Source: Gallionella sp. (GTDB lineage: Bacteria; Pseudomonadota; Gammaproteobacteria; Burkholderiales; Gallionellaceae). Taken from it: a stretch of 64,000 nucleotides of DNA. Each line of letters starts with the position of its first letter. The stretch's first letter is position 1. The translations under genes were made by a program, and so were the position numbers. Under the pieces are notes generated by a model. The model searched no databases, was not told the DNA's origin, and worked only from the letters and a program-made list of their open reading frames with translations. The stretch is taken from positions 10,541 to 74,540 of the forward strand of contig JAUSMR010000067.1 in assembly GCA_030645955.1 (NCBI GenBank), given 5' to 3'. Below, one piece after another: positions 1-7,997 of the stretch.

Positions 1-551
1 AGGCCCTAACCCTCCCCCGCGCGCGGGGGAGGGAGCCACTTTCCTCCACCACAGCCTCCCCACACGCGGGGGAAGAAGTTATAGCTCACTCACCTGCACG
101 CAGCGGGGGGGAGGGTTGGGGAGGGGGCAACGATGCGTTGCTGCTCAAAGAAGCCCGTGCACATGCCGACCGGGGTGAATTCAATCTGGCGGAGCATCTG
201 TGCCATAAGGCAATGGCCGCCGATCCGTTGGCGGCAGCACCTTATTTTCTGTTGGCGCAATTAGCTCAGGTCAAGGGGGATTTTAATCAGGCAAAAGAAT
301 GCCTGAACAAGGCAATCTATCTCGCCCCCAGATTCGTGGCAGCGTACCTGGAGCTGGCGGCACTCTGTGAACGCGCCGATGACATGCCGCGCGCGCAAAC
401 TTTGCGGCGTGCTGCCCTGGGCATTGTCCGCACCATACCGAACGATGAAATAATCGAGCAGTATGAAACGACGGCGGGGGATTTGGCGCAATGGCTCGCT
501 CAGTTGGAGCACGAACCAATCGAAGAGCATCCAAACAAATCGAAATCATGA
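1..551 (+). CDS. TPR-domain protein, probably C-terminal part of a CheR-type methyltransferase (5' truncated)
   Basis: The reading frame is open from base 3 to the stop at 549-551, so the gene starts before the window. After about 43 residues encoded by a G/C-rich repeat, the protein resumes with NDALLLKEARAHADRGEFNL and continues as tetratricopeptide helices (AEHLCHKAMAADP, YFLLAQLAQVKGDFNQAKEC, AYLELAALCERADDMPRAQT). This resembles the TPR tail that follows the methyltransferase domain in some CheR proteins, where it mediates protein contacts. The methyltransferase domain itself is outside the window, so that identity is inference. A TTG at 138 or the ATG at 133 (other frame) could be mistaken for a start, but neither has a ribosome binding site and the frame does not close upstream. 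The in-frame repeat is the odd feature. Confidence 0.55.
   Translation, partial: ALTLPRARGREPLSSTTASPHAGEEVIAHSPARSGGEGWGGGNDALLLKEARAHADRGEFNLAEHLCHKAMAADPLAAAPYFLLAQLAQVKGDFNQAKECLNKAIYLAPRFVAAYLELAALCERADDMPRAQTLRRAALGIVRTIPNDEIIEQYETTAGDLAQWLAQLEHEPIEEHPNKSKS
4..127. repeat. G/C-rich inverted repeat lying in frame within the TPR gene
   Basis: The segment begins CCCTAACCCTCCCCC and ends with GGGGGAGGGTTGGGGAGGGG, so its two ends are inverted copies, with a further internal CCCCCGCGCGCGGGGG palindrome. The right end matches the repeat at 60288-60324 almost base for base. It adds no stop codon to the TPR gene frame. This is a dispersed palindromic repeat. Confidence 0.7.
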
Positions 552-909
552 GTTCAAGTTTTGGCTTTGGTTTGTATTCTCCGCGCGCAATTGTGTAAAT
601 ACGTTCGCGAAATTATTCTTTTAGGCTGGCAATAACAGTTCACTGGGAACTGCGCTTGGAGTAAGTCCGAAAAGCAAGAAATCAAGGTGCTCAGCGGCCT
701 GTAAATATTTCTGGTGTATGTCACGTTGCCGTGCCGGTTAGCTTTAGCTGCGAAGTTACTTCAGTTGGGTAGGGCGGGTCACACCCGCCGATAAAATCGA
801 AGTTGTATTTGGTGAGTGATGTTGGAATGGCGGGTTGGCTCTGCACAGCCATTCGGCTAAGTCACCAAAAACGGTGACATAAGCCGCTGGTTAACCCGCC
901 GTGCGCTGG
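552..909. other. Intergenic stretch between convergent genes
   Basis: No ORF with coding character was seen. The first 215 bases are unremarkable; the rest is the dispersed repeat at 769-902. The two flanking genes end here, so no promoter is expected. I found no clear intrinsic terminator. Confidence 0.6.
769..902. repeat. MITE-like dispersed repeat, copy A (internally shortened)
   Basis: Starts GTAGGGCGGGTCACACCCGCC-like and ends with GCTGGTTAACCCGCC. It is the reverse complement of the element at 50442-50620 over both ends and the block around GGCTCTGCACAGCCATTCGG, but lacks about 45 internal bases. No coding capacity. Confidence 0.75.
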
Positions 910-3468
910 CTAGATTTTTTCCAGCAGCTCGTTGAGAAAGGAACTGGTTTCCTCCGGATTGGCGAGTATCTCCCCGCTGATCCAGAACACGTCTTCGGCG
1001 CGGCTACCCAGTGTATTGATCTTGGCGCGATGCAGGCGGATCCTGTGGGTGTCCATGATCAGCGCGATGCGCGCCAGCAGGCCGGGACGGTCTCCGGCAA
1101 CCAGTGACAGCACATACATTCCCTTGTTGTCCGGCTTGATCTCGGCCTCGGTGGCGATGGGGAAGTGTTTGAGCTGGCGGCTGACGCGCCCCGATGCTGC
1201 AAGCGCAATCGGTTTGGCCTGCTCAATTTGCCGGGCAAGCTCGAATTCAATATAAGTCATGATGTCGCGATATGCGGTGTCGCTGCGCGTGGCTTCCATG
1301 ATCTGAAAACTGTCCAGCGCGTAGCCGTGCCGCGTGGTGTGGATCTTTGCCTCGGCGATGGTGTAATTCATGCGGGCGATAAAATTACAAATGCGCGCAA
1401 ACAATCCGCGCTGATCCGGGCAATACACCATCACCTGCAAACCTTCTCCGGCGTGGCTCAAGCGCGTCTTCACGATGGGCGTTGCGTTATTCACCTTGTA
1501 TGCGAGCAAGCGGGTATGCCAGGCAATTTCCTGCGCCTGGTGATCCAGAAAATAGCTGTCGTCGAGCTGCGCCCATAACAATTGATAGGAGTCTGCCGCC
1601 ATCGCATTAAGGTTAAGCTCGGTGACGGCGTGATTGCGGATGTCATCAAGGCGATTCGTGGCCTTGCCAGCGCTCAGGTAGCGGCGAGTCAGGTGAAACA
1701 GATCCTCCATCAGCTTGGCTTTCCAGGCATTCCAGATTTTCGGGCTGGTGCCGCGCACATCCGCCACGGTCAGCAGATACAGCGCGACCAGATAGCGGTC
1801 ATTTTTGATTTTGCCGGCGAAATTAGCGATGACTTCGGGGTTGGACAAATCCTGTTTCTGCGCAGTTGAGGACAGCGTCAGATGTTGTTCCACCAGCCAC
1901 ACGATCAGGTCACTGTCGTCACGGCTGAGTAGATGTTGTACGCAAAATGCGCGAGCATCTTTCTTGCCCAGTTGCGAGTGATCGCCGCCGCGCCCTTTTG
2001 CGATATCGTGAAACAACCCGGCGATATACAGCACTTCCGGGCGGGCGAATTCGTTCAGCAACTTGCTGCACAGCGGGTTTTCGTGCGCAAATTCCGGCTC
2101 GGCGAAACGGCGCAGGTTACGCACCACCATCAGGATGTGCTCATCCACCGTGTAGACATGGAACAGGTCATGCTGCATCTGCCCGACGATGCGCCCGAAG
2201 GCGGGGATATAACGGCCAAGGATTCCGTACTGGTTCATGCGCCGTAGCGCGTGGAGGACTCCATGCGGCTGACGCAGGATTTCCATGAAGCGTGCGCGGT
2301 TGTGCGGGTTGCGGCGAAATGCCGCATTGATCAGGTGTTGTGCGCGCCACAGCGCGCGTAGCGTCGTTGCGCTGAGATCGGTCAGTTCGCCATGTTGCTC
2401 CATTAACAGGAATAGTTCGAAGATCGCTTCGGGTGTGTGTTCGAATAATTGTTCATCGCGGATTTCCAGCAGCGTGCCGATGATTATGAATCTTTCATTT
2501 AGCGCGAAACGGGCGGGTGTCTCGCGGAACAGGTAGCTGTTCAGGCTTTGCAACAGGATGGTGTTGAATTGGCGCACCGCCAATCTGGTGCGGTAGTAGC
2601 GTTGCATCAAATGCTCGCTGGCGCGCCGGTTGGCCGAGGCAGTGATGCCCATTTGTTCCGCAAGCGGTGTTTGAAAATCGAACAGCAAACGGTCTTCGTG
2701 CCGCTTGGCGAGGTAATGCAAACGGATGCGCAATGTTGCCAACAGCGCGCTGTGGCGCGCAACCTGGCGCGCCTCGGCAGTCGTGAGCAGCCCGATTTGT
2801 GCGAGTTCACTCCAGTGCGTTCCGAGGCCAGCCGCACGCGCGATCCAGGTGACGGTCTGCAAATCGCGCAGGCCGCCGGGGCTTTCCTTGAGATTCGGTT
2901 CAAGGTTGTAATCGGCTTCCGCGTAGCGCGCGTGGCGTCGCTGCTGCTCTTGCAGCTTGGCAAGATAAAAGGCGCGCAGGTCGAGGTGCTGTTGCACGCT
3001 ACCGCACAATTCATTGAACAATTCTTTGTTGCCGCAGAGCAGGCGCGCTTCAAGGAGGTTTGTTTGCACGGTGACGTCGGCGGACTCCTTCATGCATTGC
3101 TCAACGGTGCGGGTGCTGTGGCCGACTTCAAGCCCGATATCCCATAACACCCCAATCAGCTTATGCAATTGTTGTTGCAATGCATCATCCGGTTCAGCAT
3201 CCAGCAGGATCAGCAGATCGATATCAGATTTTGGATATAGTTTTTTGCGTCCATAGCCGCCTACCGCCGCCAATGCGATGCGGTCAGGCATGGCAAGCTG
3301 TTGCCAGACGCGGCGCAGATATTTGTCGATCAGCCGGCTGTGCGCACCGAGCAATCGTGCCGCATTGCGATGTTGCAGAAAGTCCTGTTCAAGGACAAAA
3401 CGATCATTGCGCAATGACACGCGCAACGCGGCGATTGAACTATGGATTTGGCGGGGGAGGGCAGCCAT
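910..3468 (-). CDS. glnD: Bifunctional uridylyltransferase/uridylyl-removing enzyme GlnD
   Basis: GlnD senses glutamine and adds or removes UMP on the PII proteins (GlnB/GlnK), setting nitrogen assimilation. The 852-residue protein has the family length and order: a nucleotidyltransferase domain with GYGRKKLYPKSDIDLL at about 71-86 (the catalytic G-S/Y-x-R and DxD pattern), a GlnD PII-uridylyltransferase helical region, an HD phosphohydrolase domain (VDEHILMVV, then LFHDIAKGRGGDHS near residue 490) for deuridylylation, and two C-terminal ACT domains (VYCPDQRGLFARIC and LVAGDRPGLLARIA) that bind glutamine. The start overlaps the 3' end of map by 29 bases, so the two are probably cotranscribed, which is the usual betaproteobacterial arrangement. 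All catalytic motifs appear intact. Confidence 0.97.
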   Translation of the reverse strand: MAALPRQIHSSIAALRVSLRNDRFVLEQDFLQHRNAARLLGAHSRLIDKYLRRVWQQLAMPDRIALAAVGGYGRKKLYPKSDIDLLILLDAEPDDALQQQLHKLIGVLWDIGLEVGHSTRTVEQCMKESADVTVQTNLLEARLLCGNKELFNELCGSVQQHLDLRAFYLAKLQEQQRRHARYAEADYNLEPNLKESPGGLRDLQTVTWIARAAGLGTHWSELAQIGLLTTAEARQVARHSALLATLRIRLHYLAKRHEDRLLFDFQTPLAEQMGITASANRRASEHLMQRYYRTRLAVRQFNTILLQSLNSYLFRETPARFALNERFIIIGTLLEIRDEQLFEHTPEAIFELFLLMEQHGELTDLSATTLRALWRAQHLINAAFRRNPHNRARFMEILRQPHGVLHALRRMNQYGILGRYIPAFGRIVGQMQHDLFHVYTVDEHILMVVRNLRRFAEPEFAHENPLCSKLLNEFARPEVLYIAGLFHDIAKGRGGDHSQLGKKDARAFCVQHLLSRDDSDLIVWLVEQHLTLSSTAQKQDLSNPEVIANFAGKIKNDRYLVALYLLTVADVRGTSPKIWNAWKAKLMEDLFHLTRRYLSAGKATNRLDDIRNHAVTELNLNAMAADSYQLLWAQLDDSYFLDHQAQEIAWHTRLLAYKVNNATPIVKTRLSHAGEGLQVMVYCPDQRGLFARICNFIARMNYTIAEAKIHTTRHGYALDSFQIMEATRSDTAYRDIMTYIEFELARQIEQAKPIALAASGRVSRQLKHFPIATEAEIKPDNKGMYVLSLVAGDRPGLLARIALIMDTHRIRLHRAKINTLGSRAEDVFWISGEILANPEETSSFLNELLEKI

Positions 3469-4234
3469 CGGAAACAGTCAACACTTCATAGCCGGTATCG
3501 GTGACGAGTATGGTGTGCTCATATTGCGCCGACAGGCTGTGGTCTTTGGTGACCACGGTCCAGCCATCGCCGAGTTGTTTGACGGCCGCCTTGCCTGCAT
3601 TGATCATCGGCTCGATCGTGAAGGTCATGCCGGCTTCGAGTTTCAAACCGGTTTTTTGGCGGCCATAATGCAACACCTGCGGTTCTTCATGAAATCGCCT
3701 GCCGATGCCATGCCCGCAGAATTCGCGCACCACACTGAAGCCCAGCGGCTCGACGAAGCTCTGGATCGCATGACCGATGTCGCCAAGATGCGCTCCCGGC
3801 TTGACTGCGCGTATGCCGCGCCACAGCGACTGATAGGTGATTTCGCATAGGCGTCTGGCCTGAATCGACGGTTCGCCGACGTAAAACATCCGGCTGCTGT
3901 CGCCATGGTAGCCGTCCTTGATGACGGTGACGTCCAGGTTGACGATGTCGCCGTTCTTCAGCGCTTTGTCGCCCGGCACGCCATGGCATACCTGGTGATT
4001 GATCGAGGTACATATCGATTTAGGGTAGGGTGTGTGGCCACCGGGCGCGTAATCGAGCGGGGCGGGAATGCCGTGTTGCACATTGACGATGAAGTCGTGG
4101 CACAGCCTGTCCAATTCATCTGTTGTCACGCCTGCTTTGACGAACGGGGTGATGTAATCGAGCACCTCGCCGGTCAGGCGGCCGGCAACGCGCATTTTCT
4201 CGATTTCCTGCGGGGTTTTGATGGATACGGGCAT
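3440..4234 (-). CDS. map: Type I methionine aminopeptidase
   Basis: Removes the initiator methionine from new proteins in the cytosol using a dinuclear metal site. The 264-residue protein carries the full ligand set of the family: Asp101 (NLDVTV), Asp112 (HGDSS), His175 (CGHGIGRRFHEEP), Glu208 (TFTIEPM) and Glu239 (YEHTILV), plus the substrate His84 in QVCHGVPGD. It lacks the N-terminal zinc-finger extension of eukaryotic type I enzymes, as expected for bacteria. The ATG at 4234 gives the standard N terminus (MPVSIKTPQEIEKMR). It precedes glnD with a 29-base overlap; rpsB, often divergent from map in this class, is not beside it here. Confidence 0.97.
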   Translation of the reverse strand: MPVSIKTPQEIEKMRVAGRLTGEVLDYITPFVKAGVTTDELDRLCHDFIVNVQHGIPAPLDYAPGGHTPYPKSICTSINHQVCHGVPGDKALKNGDIVNLDVTVIKDGYHGDSSRMFYVGEPSIQARRLCEITYQSLWRGIRAVKPGAHLGDIGHAIQSFVEPLGFSVVREFCGHGIGRRFHEEPQVLHYGRQKTGLKLEAGMTFTIEPMINAGKAAVKQLGDGWTVVTKDHSLSAQYEHTILVTDTGYEVLTVSDGCPPPPNP

Positions 4235-4485
4235 GGTCCTTGGGACGCTTTAAAGATTGCCGAGAATAACACGCGATTCCGGCTGGCGACAATCGTGATC
4301 AGGAGTTAATCAAGAATCGCGTTTATATAATTTCATCAGCTTGCCATCCGCCCAAGCTGATACTGTTTAATCAGGGGGTATCGTTCTTGAATTGCCGGGC
4401 CTCGATCGAATGCACAGGCCTTTCAATGAAACAGGGCCGTCAGACGTTCTGCCCGACGACCCGTCAAGAAGATACGGCGGTCTCT

Positions 4486-6645
4486 TTAGAAATCCCAGCG
4501 CAGCCCTGCCGAGTAGAAGTAGCGTTTCATTTTGGTGATTTGCTGCGCACCTGTGGATTTAGTGAATTCATAGCCAAGGTCCGCATCGAAATAGAACTGC
4601 TCCTTGATGCGATAAGCGCCGCGCACCATCGGCGAATTGCGCCTTATATAACTGCCAAATTGGTCTTTCTGGCGATACATTTGCAGCGAGGTATCCATCG
4701 CCCAGCCGCTTTTGAACAGAGTATGGTTGTAAAGATAGAGGGAACGGCCGCTTACCGCACTGCTGGTGTTCATGGTAATACTGCCCGACCAGATGTCTCC
4801 CTCCATGTAGAGGCCGCTGCCGATGACCTGCCCGGTCACGCTCTTTTCCGCACCGCGGCCCGGCGTGGCCGCAAGGATACCTTCGAGCGCGGTCGTTCCG
4901 CTGGCTTGCAGCCCGGTTGTGTTCGTCAACCGGAAATCGCCGCCCGCCTGCCATTTTTTGGATAGAGGGACAGTGATGCCGACTTGTCCCATATTGGATG
5001 TGGCAGTGCGCGCCAGCGCCAACTCGCGCAAACTGCTGGCAGACATGGTCTGCAGCAACGCATCGACAGACGACGTGCTTGCGCCAGCCAGGGCGTTGCG
5101 TATGCTCAACGAAGGTGTTTTGCGGTGATCCACCATGAAGTTCACGGTTCCAACGGTTGTTCCGACTGTTCCCATCACTTGCGCCGCGTTAACCGCCTTG
5201 AAATAGGTGTCGTAATCCAGCAGGGCGAACGCAGTCTTATTGCCCTCAAAGTAGCGATATTCCGTTCCCAATGCACGGCGATCCGTGGCGGAATCGACAC
5301 GCTGGCTGATCGCGTAAACCGATAGCGGGCCTTTATCCACGCTGGCGCCGGCGAATACAGGCTGGCTGCCTTGCGAGAAATCCCTCAATGAACCTGCCAC
5401 TCCCTTGAAGTGCATGTCCTGCGCGAAGCCGTAGGAGCCCGAGAGGCCGGTGAAGCGGCCAAGCACGCCGCCTCCCGTGGAGGGTTGCCGACCCAGCCGC
5501 AACATGTAATCTTGCGTGCGGTTCTTTATTTCTCCATAGGCAGCATTCATCCGATTCTGACTGGATTGATTAGCCAGAAAGTTATTGGTGTGCACATCGC
5601 GGAACACCAATCGCGCGTCGTATTCCTCGCTCACATAACGCTCGGACGCATCCACGCTGGTGATGAGCATGGATTGGTCGTTGAACGAATCCGAAGCGGT
5701 CGTCGTCGCGTTGTTGAACGTGTAAAACGAGTCTATCCTGCTGGTGCCGTAGTAATAGCGCGAAGAAATGCTGCCAAAAGTCATCCAGCGGTCAACCTGT
5801 TTTTTCTTTTCTGCAGCCCCGGCGACCGCTACCCCCGGTGCCTGTCCGGCCAGTCCGGCCAGGCGCTGCGCCACACGTGCCGCACCCTCACCTTCCGGGT
5901 ATAGCCGCAGATACAATTCGTACTCGATCCTTGCCTTGTCGATTTGCCCGGCACGCTCGCGTGCCACGCCGACCCATTCCTGACCGTCCTGTGTGTAATC
6001 GTTGGGTGGCAGCAGCAGCAGCTTGTTGAACGCATCCACCGCCGCCTCATTGTTTTTGGCTGCCAGCGCATCCCGCCCCTGCACCATCAATGCACGCGCC
6101 TGCCTGTTGTTCTCTGCCAGATTTGCTTCTTCCGCTGACAACGCCGCAGCGGGGGGAGCCGCGACTTCCGGCTTGATCGCCGGCAGGAAAGGCAAGGGTC
6201 CGGTGCCCACCGGCCGCTTTTCCGGGCGTATGGTGATCAACAGGCTGCGATTGTCCTTGCCCGGCGCAACGCTGTATTCCGCCTCGCGTGCGAACTCGAT
6301 CACCAACTTCGGCTTGGTCTGCTGATCGCGCGAAGTCACCGTGAAGCTGGGGATGAGGCCGGAAGGAGGCGATTTGCGCACTTCATTGTCCACCCAGGTT
6401 TCGGTGCTTGCCGCGCCCTGGACGCGGTCGTAATAAATCTCCAGCGTCTTGCCGTGGCTCTCGGGGAAGTGGCGCAGGTATTGGATCGGCCCGGTCAGAC
6501 GGATCGTGGCGACAATCCCCTGGTTCTGGTACTCGAGACTCACGTCATCCAGCGGCTGTGCGATGGCAACGCCCCAACATGTGCCCGCAACAATGGGTAG
6601 CGCCAATAGAAACCGCCTCACTCGTGACGTCTGATAGATAGACAT
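4486..6645 (-). CDS. Outer-membrane beta-barrel (porin-like) protein with periplasmic TPR segment, candidate porin of an electron conduit
   Basis: 719 residues with a signal peptide (RRFLLALPIVAGTCWGVAIA). Residues about 30-150 form a beta-rich N-terminal domain; about 170-265 contain TPR-like helices (ARALMVQGRDALAAKNNEAA, ARIEYELYLRLYPEGEGAA). From about 285 to the end, alternating polar/aromatic strands run to a terminal Trp-Asp-Phe, the C-terminal aromatic signature of outer-membrane barrels. It lies upstream-convergent in a minus-strand run of multiheme cytochromes (next gene ends at 6735, gap 89 bases). Known from comparative genomics of Gallionellales: porin-cytochrome clusters (PCC3 type) pair such a porin with very large periplasmic cytochromes. 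Role as the pore sheath is therefore an inference from context; barrel nature is supported by the sequence. Confidence 0.7.
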   Translation of the reverse strand: MSIYQTSRVRRFLLALPIVAGTCWGVAIAQPLDDVSLEYQNQGIVATIRLTGPIQYLRHFPESHGKTLEIYYDRVQGAASTETWVDNEVRKSPPSGLIPSFTVTSRDQQTKPKLVIEFAREAEYSVAPGKDNRSLLITIRPEKRPVGTGPLPFLPAIKPEVAAPPAAALSAEEANLAENNRQARALMVQGRDALAAKNNEAAVDAFNKLLLLPPNDYTQDGQEWVGVARERAGQIDKARIEYELYLRLYPEGEGAARVAQRLAGLAGQAPGVAVAGAAEKKKQVDRWMTFGSISSRYYYGTSRIDSFYTFNNATTTASDSFNDQSMLITSVDASERYVSEEYDARLVFRDVHTNNFLANQSSQNRMNAAYGEIKNRTQDYMLRLGRQPSTGGGVLGRFTGLSGSYGFAQDMHFKGVAGSLRDFSQGSQPVFAGASVDKGPLSVYAISQRVDSATDRRALGTEYRYFEGNKTAFALLDYDTYFKAVNAAQVMGTVGTTVGTVNFMVDHRKTPSLSIRNALAGASTSSVDALLQTMSASSLRELALARTATSNMGQVGITVPLSKKWQAGGDFRLTNTTGLQASGTTALEGILAATPGRGAEKSVTGQVIGSGLYMEGDIWSGSITMNTSSAVSGRSLYLYNHTLFKSGWAMDTSLQMYRQKDQFGSYIRRNSPMVRGAYRIKEQFYFDADLGYEFTKSTGAQQITKMKRYFYSAGLRWDF

Positions 6646-6734
6646 TTTCTGTTCCTTGATAATATCGTTTTACTTGGGTGCGAACTTGAAAAGGCCACGC
6701 AAGCAGCAACTTGCGTGGCTTAGGTTGCAGTCGG

Positions 6735-7916
6735 TCAATCCCAGTTTATGTACAAGGTGCCTCTGTTCCCCAGCGGTTTGTGGCACCCCGACTTGGAACA
6801 ATCATCCCCTGCCTTCATGCCTTCATGCCCGATTGATTTTTTATCCATTCCACCCAGGTAGCTTGTTCCACTCAGGTGGCAGGTCGTGCAAGGCAAAGCA
6901 ACATAGGAATGCAAGGTAAGCCCTTTCACCACAGTGGTGCCGACATGGCAGGAAGTGCACGTCACGCCGGCGTTATAGGGGATGTGGTTTGCCGGCTTGG
7001 CGCCAAGCGCACCGGCCCAGGTCACTGTAGAGAAGTGGCAGTTGTTGCAATCGTCTACCGTAGCGATATGGCCTACACTCTTGCCCACCGCCTTGATGCC
7101 GTCGTGGCAAGTCACACACGAGCCAGGCGCGGTGTGCGTATACGTTGCCGGGAGCCAGTTTAGGGTGCTTCGATGACAGTCGCTGCATGGGTTCATCCCC
7201 TTGATGGCTGCCGGGCTATGGCTTGCTGGCTTGCCGATCGCAGTGGCGCCATTGTGGCAGCTCGAACAAACCCCGGGTGTGTTGTGTTTGTATCTGGCGG
7301 GGAGCCAGCCGATAAAGGCATGGCATTCGTCACACTGATACGTAGCCTTGGCGACCGTGTTATGGCCTCCCGGCTTGCCGATTGCAGTGCTGCCGTTGTG
7401 GCAAGTCGTACAGGTGCCCGGAGTGACGCCGGTGTGGTTCCATGATGCAGGACTCCATGCAATAGTTCTGTGGCATTGATCGCAAGAGGCCGTGGCCTTA
7501 TTGCCAGTGTTGTGGCTGGCCGGCTTGCCAGTTGCCTGCATCCTGTTGTGGCAAGTCCTGCACTGTCCCGGCGTGGCCGCACCGTGGTTATAGCGCGCAC
7601 CCAGGAAAGTCGCTGTATTGAAGTGACAGTTTTCGCATGGAGCATCGGTCACGATGTGGCTGGTGGATTTCGGCGTCGCCACGACGCGTTGACCGAGCGC
7701 ATGGCAGCCATCGCAGTTCCTCGGCGTGCCCTTGAGTACGCCGCCTACGTGGCAGGTCTCGCATGCAGTCGTGGCATGAATGCCGGAAAGCGGGAAGCCG
7801 GTGGCCATATGGTTGAAATCGCGCCCGCCCAATTGTTCGGCGGCCACAGCCTGTAATGCGGCAATGGCTAATGTCATGGCAAGCAAATTTCGACATACTT
7901 GTTTTAGTCGTTTCAT
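6735..7916 (-). CDS. Secreted multiheme c-type cytochrome (13 CXXCH plus one CX4CH)
   Basis: The ATG at 7916 is preferred over an upstream in-frame ATG at 7979 because GGAGGAGG lies just upstream and the protein then begins with a signal peptide (MKRLKQVCRNLLAMTLAIAALQAVAA). The 393-residue protein has 13 CXXCH motifs, spaced about 25-30 residues apart in repeats of the form ATxCDxCH...W.PA.YxH, plus CSKSGCH near the C terminus (CX4CH), for up to 14 covalent hemes. No lipobox was seen, so export beyond the periplasm is inferred. The position between the barrel protein and the 27-heme cytochrome suggests it is the extracellular or pore-embedded partner exchanging electrons with iron minerals or Fe(II). 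The direction of flow cannot be read from sequence. Confidence 0.85.
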   Translation of the reverse strand: MKRLKQVCRNLLAMTLAIAALQAVAAEQLGGRDFNHMATGFPLSGIHATTACETCHVGGVLKGTPRNCDGCHALGQRVVATPKSTSHIVTDAPCENCHFNTATFLGARYNHGAATPGQCRTCHNRMQATGKPASHNTGNKATASCDQCHRTIAWSPASWNHTGVTPGTCTTCHNGSTAIGKPGGHNTVAKATYQCDECHAFIGWLPARYKHNTPGVCSSCHNGATAIGKPASHSPAAIKGMNPCSDCHRSTLNWLPATYTHTAPGSCVTCHDGIKAVGKSVGHIATVDDCNNCHFSTVTWAGALGAKPANHIPYNAGVTCTSCHVGTTVVKGLTLHSYVALPCTTCHLSGTSYLGGMDKKSIGHEGMKAGDDCSKSGCHKPLGNRGTLYINWD

Positions 7917-7997
7917 GATCCACCTCCTCCACAATAATACATTCTGAATAACTGCTATTTTTCTAAGGAACTGTGACACGTTGAATTTTCAATAGTT

